Part shown: piece after piece, positions 56,690 through 64,000 of the stretch
Layout: every line of letters begins with the position of its first letter
How positions within the stretch are numbered: position 1 is the first letter of the stretch
Assembly: GCA_023548195.1 (NCBI GenBank)
Contig: JAJHZJ010000532.1
Location: 2,002,725 to 2,066,724, forward strand
Origin: Bettongia penicillata ogilbyi
Taxonomy: Eukaryota > Chordata > Mammalia > Diprotodontia > Potoroidae
Direction of reading: 5' to 3'
Length of the DNA: 64,000 nt
The notes under the pieces: generated by a model
Told to the model about the DNA's origin: nothing
Databases searched by the model: none
The model's input: only the letters and a program-made list of their open reading frames with translations
Made by a program: the position numbers and the translations under genes

Positions 56690-57055
56690 AGCTCATATAA
56701 GTCTTTGCCAAGTTTCTTAGAGCCTTTCATATTCATCATTTTGTACAGTGCAATAGTATTCCATTATAGTCACATTTCACAGTTGGTGCAGGGGTGGGGA
56801 ATCTGCGGCTTTGAGGCCACATGTGGCCCTCTAGGTCCTGAATCCAAACTTCACAGAATAAATTTCTTTATTTGGGGCCACATTTGAGGACCTAGAGGGC
56901 CACATGTGGCCTCGAGGCTGCAGGTTGCCCACCCTGCAGCCGTTTTCTAGTTCACGGATATCTAGTTGGCTTCCAGTTTCTCGCTACTACAAAACATGCT
57001 ACTAGAAATGTTTTTGCATTTGTGGGCCCTCTCCCTCTGTCTTTGACTCCTTGGA
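56690..57055 (-). mobile_element. L1-type LINE 3' region split by a MITE
   Basis: Left half 'agctcatataagtctttgcc', 'gtgcaatagtattccattat'. Right half 'ggatatctagttggcttcca', 'gctactagaaatgtttttgc', 'tttgtgggccctctccctct'. Collinear with reversed L1 once the MITE at 56789-56936 is removed. Confidence 0.65.
56789..56936. mobile_element. Palindromic hAT-type MITE, short form
   Basis: 'caggggtggggaatctgcgg' on the left, 'gcaggttgcccaccctg' on the right, with 'ggccacatgtggcc' on both arms. About 50 bp shorter than 12160-12359, the loss being central. Confidence 0.8.
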
Positions 57056-57264
57056 GCAGCTCACCCTTATTAGCTGTATTACTTTATTTTAGTCTCATTT
57101 TCCCCCCAGCTCCACTAGCCTTTCTTCCCACAATCTCTCCCCCATTTACCATCTTTATCTTCTGCCACTTTGTCACTGATGGGTGTGAGGGCTGGTAATG
57201 CGCACGTCTCAGTGTTAGTGATTCAGAGCATTCTTTCATATAATTGTGGATTATCCTCCCATTC

Positions 57265-58020
57265 TTATTCAATTCAATAAATATTTATTGAGCACTATGT
57301 GCCAGAATTCTTTTAGGTAACAACTGAGTGAGATTCAAAAGATCCCACCTCTACTCTCTAAGGAGCTTAGAAACTCCTTGGGGAGGTAAGATATATGCAC
57401 ATGAACGAGTTAAACAGTACTAGAAAACAAGATAATGTATAACTGTGAGCCAAAATGGGTAGTGTAATATAGACAATATATAATACAGAATCACAAAACC
57501 TTAGTGCCTGAAAGGATTTCCATCCAATTTGTTCTGTCCCTGCACAAGAATGACCTTTAATATCCCCAATAGGTACTCAATTTGCCTTTGTTGGAGAGAC
57601 TTAGGACCTCCTCAAGCCACTCATCCCACTACTGCATAGCTCGGGATGCTAGAAGAGGGAGAGGTCAAGGCTGAGTGGTTGGTAAGGCCTCATAAGGAGA
57701 TGGAATTTAGGCTGGATGCTAAAGAAAGATTTGGATAGGTGGGAAAGAAGATGAGCTTTCTAGGTGCAGGGAAGTGGCATGAGTCAAAGTTTGGAGTTGG
57801 AAAAACATTTGTTTTGAAGGGCAGTCAAAGCTATTTGTCTGCTTAGATGGGGGCATAATGTGAAAGAAAGTTGAAGACGGTAAGGATGAGAGTAGATTGA
57901 GAAGTGCCCTGAATGTAAAGTTGAGAATTTTGAACTTGGTACTTTGGGAATCAGAGTGTTGCCAGATAATGTTGATCAAGGAGTGAAACGAAGTCAGTAT
58001 CTTAGCAAGCATTTTATGAT
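57265..58020 (-). repeat. L2 LINE 3' region, about 750 bp
   Basis: Starts with the reversed tail 'attcaataaatatttattga' and 'gcactatgtgccag'. It continues to 'ggagaggtcaaggctgagtg', 'gatttggataggtgggaaag' and 'gaatgtaaagttgagaattt'. The longest L2 copy in the window. Confidence 0.65.
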
Positions 58021-59239
58021 TTATAGTACGGAGGAGAAGTCAGCCAGGCATCTAGTTGACGTTTATGTATGTTATGTACAAAATACTGTATTAAGTGTTG
58101 TTGGGGGTTAAAAAGTGAGTATAAACAAGGCCTTACCATATAATGGTAAACTTCATTGTCTAGAAATTTACCAATAATAGCCAGTCAGTCAATAACTACG
58201 TCCCCAATTTCCATGGAAAAGGCAGAACAAATACTATTTTAAGTGTTGCAGTGAATTTATCTACTTACAGTGACAAGATGCTGTATGCAAGATATCTCAA
58301 CCATGTGCAAACACATTTTGATTGATAAAGTACAAAAAAGGCCTGGACAATATTTAATTAATCATAATTAATGATTAATAATGAATCATAAGCTTTACTC
58401 TAAGTTGGGGGGGAGAGGAGGCTGTCCCTGATCAACAAGATGTCTTGAAAGCACGCTGGATAACTGTGGTGATTTTGCACAGTGATGTTTCAATTGGCTG
58501 AGGAAATTTGGTCATTCTCTGTGGGCCATCTATAAAATAGTAAACTAGTTCATAATTGGGGAAATCATCTACCTAGCAGCTTTGTGTTAGAATTCCCCAA
58601 CCAAGTTCTTGAGAAGGAATCATTTGGGGAAAGGGAAAAACAGGGTGAACCTTGACCTTGACCTCGGATTTGTCCTCTCCCTTTACCAGACAGAGACCTT
58701 GTGAACTTCAGCAGTCAGAGAATTTGGACATCTTCATTAGCTTTCTAGACCTAGCAGTGACCCTGACAGGGCAGTGACTCATGGCAGTGTCTGCACTGGG
58801 CAGAATGTGATGAGGAAAGGCAGATTCAAGACTCTATAAAGAGCCCAGCAGAAAATCTAGATCCCACAAGGCAGGGAACATTTTGATGTTCAGATGATGT
58901 GCAAAAGGGCTTCCAAGAGCTATGAGATAACCTATACTTATCACTTTGCCAAATGTGCTTTCTAAACTTAAGCATACTTTCCCCTGGACTCTTTAAGTGA
59001 TGGTGGGAGGTTGTGTCACAGAATTTTGGGGGCATGCTTGGTGCCAAATATTATTGCTATAACCTCAATAAATCTTCTAACTAAAAGCTAATTAAGTTTG
59101 ACTGACTGATAATAACTACTAATGCTATGGGGAAGCGCATCACTGGGAGCTGAACTTTAAGGCCACAGAATACTAGTGTCAGTAAACATGGCACCAGAGT
59201 ATGGGTTATTCTGCTTTCCTTCTCCGTTTATTTCTATCT

Positions 59240-59400
59240 GTGCCTGAGATTTCAGCAAAGTGGGTAACAAAAATATGTAGGCAAAATGCTAGAGATAGCA
59301 ACAATAATCTTTCAAAATATAAAGAACTAGCAGAAGAAATTAAAACAATGTGGGAACAGGAGGAAGTATTTGTCAACTTGTTTCTCCCATCAACCTTTTC
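59240..59400 (+). pseudogene. Possible LINE-derived coding remnant
   Basis: A 90-codon open frame (59201-59473) contains 'LSKYKELAEEIKTMWEQEEV', which resembles a 'KYQDL..EI..MW' block I associate with the C-terminal end of some LINE reverse-transcriptase proteins. No RT motifs nearby, so this could be chance. Confidence 0.3.
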
Positions 59401-61261
59401 GCTACTGAAGTTGTCCTCAAGATGCTTTAGTGAGCCTAAAGAAGATGGGTTTACATCTCAATACTTTTATTGAATTGCAAAAAAGCAATTACTTTATTGA
59501 CCTGTAGAACAGTTATATGTTATATGTAAAAATAATATGTAAATTATAAAATATGTAAAAAATAATAGAATAAAACATTTCTTGAGCTATTTTTACCTGA
59601 ACTCCATCAAAAGATAAAACCAAGATATAAAACAGTGATAACAACCTACATACATTTGAAAGTTTGCAAAGTCCTTCACATATATTATTTGAGCCTCTTG
59701 AGATAAATAAGACTAGTTATATATGACTATAATTTATTAATGTACCACCTTTCATATGCAGAAATGACTTACAGATGATACCGTTAGCAGAGTGGGCACC
59801 TGAATTGGTTTAACCAGTAGCAGACAACTGCCACTAACTCATGAGACTGAAACAAAGAGAGAAAGGAAAGGGTTTAGGTTAACTGTTATACCAGGAAAAG
59901 CAGACCCACTAACTTAGGAACGGAACCTGGGGTCACATCAGGGAAGCTTCAATTCTAGGTCCCAGACATCTGGGACTGTTCCTGCCTCCCTCCTTATAAT
60001 CCAAGGGACAAGAGTAAGGATTGGAAGGAGGTTCTGGAGAAAGCTTGTTCAGGCTCCTTTTCCCTATACATTTGTCACACAGAATTTAACTCCATGAAGT
60101 TTATTTTTATTTCTGAATATTTCTCCAGTTTAACAAAGACATTCTAAATTCTGACTATCTTTAAGGAACCACTCAGCATTCCCTGATAGGGTGGTATGAG
60201 ATTTGTACTTAAAGAGATATTGAAATTCAAATATACTTAGAATCCTACCTATGTGAAATTAATGGCCATTTAATTTTAATTAATTTAATTAATTTTAATT
60301 AATTTGATTACTGGTGAATTAATGGTAGAATGAATTAAAATTCTGAATCAGAAATTGTGCCTGTTGTCAAAAGCCAAGCCTGGCTAAACTTACGATGGGT
60401 TTAGCATTCATTTGGTGACAAAGGAAGTAATTTTTTGGGCACAGTGCTTCCAGATGACCATTTATTAAGGGATGTGGTGGGATGGGTGACTAATGAGAAT
60501 GTATCCATATGTGCTAAATCACGAATCCTTAAAGTTTAAATGACAGCATTTAAAAGAAATAAATGGGAAAGGCCAAGATTGTGGAGTAGAAGAACAGATC
60601 TGTTCGAGCCCTCCCCCCAAAACCCTTAAAATACCTGTAAAAAAATGAAACAAATTCTAGAGCAATAGAAGCCACAAAATGACAGAATGAAACAGATTTC
60701 CAGCCCAAGAGAGCCTGGAAGGTTAATGGGAATGGTCTATCATGCCAGGCTTGGAGTGGAGAGTAGCCCAGCATGAACTGTGCTGGCACAGATGGGACTG
60801 GAGCAGGCTTCAGGGTGCTGAATCACAGGCAAATGCTACTTCTAGTGAAGTCAGTGAGAAAGCTCTTTCACTTGGATAAGAGGGGAGTATGGTCCAGCTC
60901 CAGCCCCAATCTCAGGGCAACTATAGTCACTGCCACAGCAGTGGGTGATTCTGAAGCTCTCTGCCTATAGATGGTGGGGGAATTGAGCCACTGATCTGGG
61001 TCTCACTCCAGAGTGGCAGTTCTGGTGTGAGGAGAAGCGCTGGCCTGTTGGAGCTGCCAGCAGCTGTGGAAAGAGAATCCAACTGTGGTTGCTTGAAGGC
61101 CAGGAGAGAACTAAACACCTCTCCCTTGACTATGCCACTCTGGAGGAACTGTAAACATACAGGTCCTTAGAGATATCTTGGAGGACAGCTGCACAAAACC
61201 TCTGAAGATTGGGGTAGTACACCCTCCACTTGACAAAGGACTCAAAAGTAAAAAAAAAAAA

Positions 61262-62361
61262 ATGCCCCAAAAGGAGGAAAAATAAGACTACAGAAGGTTA
61301 CTTTCTTGGTGAAAAGGTATTTTCTGCCATTTTTTCGGATGAAGAAGAGCAAAGCATATAATCAGAGGAAGACCAAAGCATACAACTGGAGGAAGACAAC
61401 AAGGTCAAGGCTCCTACTTCCAAAGTCTCCAAAAAAATATATGCAATGGTCTCAGGTCATGAAAGAACTCAAAAAAGATTCTGAAAATCAAGTAAGAGAG
61501 GTAGAGGAAAAACTGGGAAGAGAAATGAGAGTGAAAAAAATCATGAAAAGCAAGAAAATCATGAAAAACAAGTCAACAGCTTCCTAAAGGAGACCCAAAA
61601 AAATGCTGAAGAAAATAACACCTTTAAAAATAGACTGACCTAACTGACAAAAGAGGTCCAAAAGGGCAGAATTGGTCAAATGGAAAAGGAGATCCAAACA
61701 CTCACTGAAGAAAATCATTCTTTAAAAATTAGAATGGAGCAGATGGAAGCTAATGACCTTATGAGATCAAGAAATTATAAAACAAAACCAAAAGAATGAA
61801 AAAATAGAAGACAATGTCAAATATCTCATTGGAAAATAGGTCCAGAAGAGATAATTTAAAAATTATTGGTCTACCTGAAAACTATGATCAGAAAAAGAGC
61901 TTAGACATCATCTTTCAAGAAATTATAAAGGAAAACTGCCCTGACATTCTAGAACTACAGGGTAAACTAGAAATGGAAAGAATTCATCAATCACCTCATG
62001 AAAGAGACCCCAAAATTCCTAGGAATATTGTAGCCAAATTTCAGAGTTTCCAGGTCCAGGAGAAAATATTATAAGCAGCTGGAAAGAAACAATTTCAGTA
62101 TTATGGAAATACAATCAGGATAACACAGGATTTAGCAGCTTCTACACTAAGGGATCAAAGGACTTGGAATATGACATTCCAGAGGTAAAAGTAGATAGAA
62201 TTAAAACCAAGAAATCACCTACCCAGCAAAAGTGAGTATAATACTTCAGGGAAAAAAAATTGAATTTCAATGAAATAGAGGACTTCCAAACATTCTTGTT
62301 GAAAAGACCAGAGCTGAATAGAATATTTGACTTTAGAATACAAGAATCAAGAGAAACATGA
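61262..62361 (+). pseudogene. HAL1 ORF1 pseudogene (full-length remnant)
   Basis: Begins at ATG 61262; an extra base just after it ('atgccccaaaagg') puts the M-P-K-R-R-K opening out of frame. Recognisable in order across frames: coiled coil ('QVREVEEKLGREMR', then 'QMEKEIQTLTEENHS'-like text), RRM start 'ENRSRRDNLKIIGLPENYDQ', 'IIKENCPDILELQGKLEMER', 'IHQSPHERDPKIPRNIVAKF', and a C-terminal domain ending 'RIQESRET' with TGA at 62359-62361. Several frameshifts and stops. All three ORF1 domains can be traced, unlike the other two copies. Not functional. Confidence 0.85.
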
Positions 62362-62486
62362 AAAGGTAAACAGGAAAAAGCAGGCATAAGGGACATATTA
62401 AAGTCGAACTGTTTATATTCCTACATGGAAAGATGATATTTATAACTTATGAGACCTTTTTCAGTATTAGGGTAGTTAAAGGGAAT

Positions 62487-62507
62487 ATATGTGTGTGTAT
62501 GTATATT

Positions 62508-62544
<37 letters not shown>

Positions 62545-62700
62545 GTATTCATGATGTACATGTGTATATATAAATGTAGGTGTGTATGGATATGTATGTG
62601 CATATTATATATGTGTAGGTCTGTATATATACATGGGTGCTTGTGTATATGTGTATACATATACACACACACGCACATATACATACATACACATAGACAG
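62487..62700. repeat. TG/TA microsatellite inside the HAL1 3' UTR
   Basis: Alternating gtgtgt, tatata and cacaca tracts about 210 bp long. Confidence 0.93.
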
Positions 62701-64000
62701 AGGGTGGGGTCAGCTGAATATGAAGGGAGAATACCTAAAAAGATAAAATTTACTGTAAGTGGAATGTACTAGGAGTAAGAGAAATGGAGAAGTAATATGT
62801 AGCAAATCATATCACATAAAAGAGGCAAGAAAAAGCTTTTACAATAGAGGGGAAGGGTGGGGAAATGAAAGGGAATAAATGAGCCTTACTCTCATGGGAT
62901 CTGGCTTAAGGAGGGAGGAACACACACTCCACTGGATATGGAAATCTATTTTACCCTGCAGGAAGGCAGAGGGAAGGGGATGGGAGAAGGAAGATAATAG
63001 AAGGGACAGCAAATTGGGGAAAGGGATAATAGGAAGCAAACACTGTTCTGGGAGGACAGGTCAAGGGAGAGAATGGAATAAATGGAGGGCAGGATAGAAC
63101 AAAAGGAAATGTAGTTAGTCTTTTGCAACATAACTATTATGGAAGTGTTTTGCATGGCTTCACATGTATGACCGACATTGAATGGATTGCTTTCTCAATG
63201 AGAGTGGGTGGGAAGGGAGGGAGAGAATATGGAACTCAAAGCTTCAATAATGAATATTAAAAATTGTTTTTTCATGCAACTGGGAAATAAGATGTATAGG
63301 CTATGGGGTATAGAAATCTAGTTTGCCCTACAGGAAAATGGAGGGGAGGGGGTTGAAATAAGGGAGGGTAATAGAAGGGAGGACAGACTGGAGGAAGGGG
63401 TGGATGGGGTACATGCTGTCCTGGGGTGAGGAGAGTTGGGGAGAAAATTGTGAATTCAAATTCTTGTGCAAGTGAATGTTGAAAACTAAAAAATAAATAA
63501 ATTATAAATGAAAATTTAAAAAAAATTTCAAAATGTAATTGTATTATTTAACAAGATACTGAAACTTCAATGAAGCGTTAGTAAAGTGTTTCTAAGCAGA
63601 GGTTCCATAAACTCTACCTTAATAAATAGAGAAGACTCATTAGTGGCATACTTCCTCAAATTATATGCTGAAGTTAGAAATCCTTAAAAATTTTTATTTC
63701 TTCAGTTAGTTGAAAGTGTCACGGTGTAATCCTATTTATGCTATTAATTTGCTTAGCCAGTTATTTTTTCATAGATGGTGTAAAGAGCCTGGCTGGCCAA
63801 ATTGCCTGTCAAATTATTGAAACATTTTAATTAGCAGAGTTCCAATTAATGAGACTCCACTGGTCTAGCTAGAGTGCATTAGCAATAGCAAGGGCCTGTG
63901 GAAACTTACGACACATGACAGGGCACTCGGATTGTATTCACACGTTCTGCAATACACATGTGGATCAAATCATGATCCATCCCCATTTTGACATAAATGT

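Larger units (their letters stand above)
60565..63513 (+). mobile_element. Near full-length HAL1 (ORF1-only L1-type) element
   Basis: In ARSB intron 6, antisense. Starts 'gggaaaggccaagattgtgg' with the standard 5' UTR (to 61261). ORF1 remnant follows at 61262-62361, then directly 3' UTR (62362-63513) with TG/TA microsatellite and G-rich 'ggaggggaggggg' runs, ending in an AATAAATAAAT-rich tail. No ORF2 (endonuclease or RT) sequence lies between ORF1 and the 3' UTR, which defines HAL1-type elements. Possible target duplication: atttaaaagaaat (60548-60560) and atttaaaaaaaat (63514-63526), 12 of 13 but low-complexity. Confidence 0.8.
50712..64000 (-). other. ARSB: ARSB intron 6 (part)
   Basis: Everything above exon 7 to the window end. 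I searched the reverse strand for the coding blocks expected just upstream (human residues about 340-404, including the 'ELIHISDWLPTL' and 'GFDVWKTI' segments) and found none, so exon 6 lies beyond the window. Nothing recognised in 50712-51478, 52420-53285, 54345-56320, 58025-59235, 59405-60550 and 63530-64000. Confidence 0.85.

Noticed and set aside
62421..62772. Cys/Tyr/His/Ile-rich frames on both strands
   Set aside because: TG/TA microsatellite in the HAL1 3' UTR.
1..64000. CRISPR-like spaced repeats, bacterial operons or integrated phage
   Set aside because: No regularly spaced direct repeats, no prokaryotic-type gene density; interspersed mammalian repeats dominate.

Overview
This window is nuclear DNA from a mammal, almost certainly a marsupial. 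It is repeat-rich, AT-leaning and has no operon-like gene layout. Several repeat types point to a marsupial: many tRNA-headed SINEs whose tail resembles RTE/BovB 3' ends, L1-type elements that carry ORF1 but no ORF2 (HAL1 type), and old L2, MIR/Ther, CR1/L3 and hAT fossils. I cannot name the species from sequence alone.

The only protein-coding gene I can support is on the minus strand: the last two exons of ARSB (arylsulfatase B, N-acetylgalactosamine-4-sulfatase). Exon 8 lies at 45631-45896 and includes the stop codon. Exon 7 lies at 50589-50711. Exon lengths, splice sites and intron phases fit each other and the human gene. The gene runs right to left, so 50712-64000 is part of intron 6, 45897-50588 is intron 7, and everything below 45631 is 3' UTR followed by intergenic DNA. 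In human the next gene downstream is LHFPL2, but no exon of it is recognisable here.

Layout: 1-45247 is mostly intergenic DNA filled with SINE, L2, CR1/L3, L1 3'-end, RTE and hAT fragments. It also holds a 7SL RNA pseudogene (10457-10720), a reverse-transcriptase pseudogene of RTE type (14702-15235), a 3'-truncated HAL1/L1 (17295-18570, minus), long TTCC, CT and CAT microsatellites, and nested transposons. The ARSB introns hold two more HAL1-type elements, both antisense to ARSB (48177-49765 and 60565-63513), a SINE only 43 bp from the exon 8 acceptor, and two copies of a composite SINE-plus-flank repeat.

No new defence, metabolic or RNA system is evident. Most interest lies in the retroelement structures, the ARSB splice neighbourhood and several repeat families that I see more than once but cannot name. 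Nearly all open reading frames over 60 codons here are chance ORFs in repeats or non-coding DNA.
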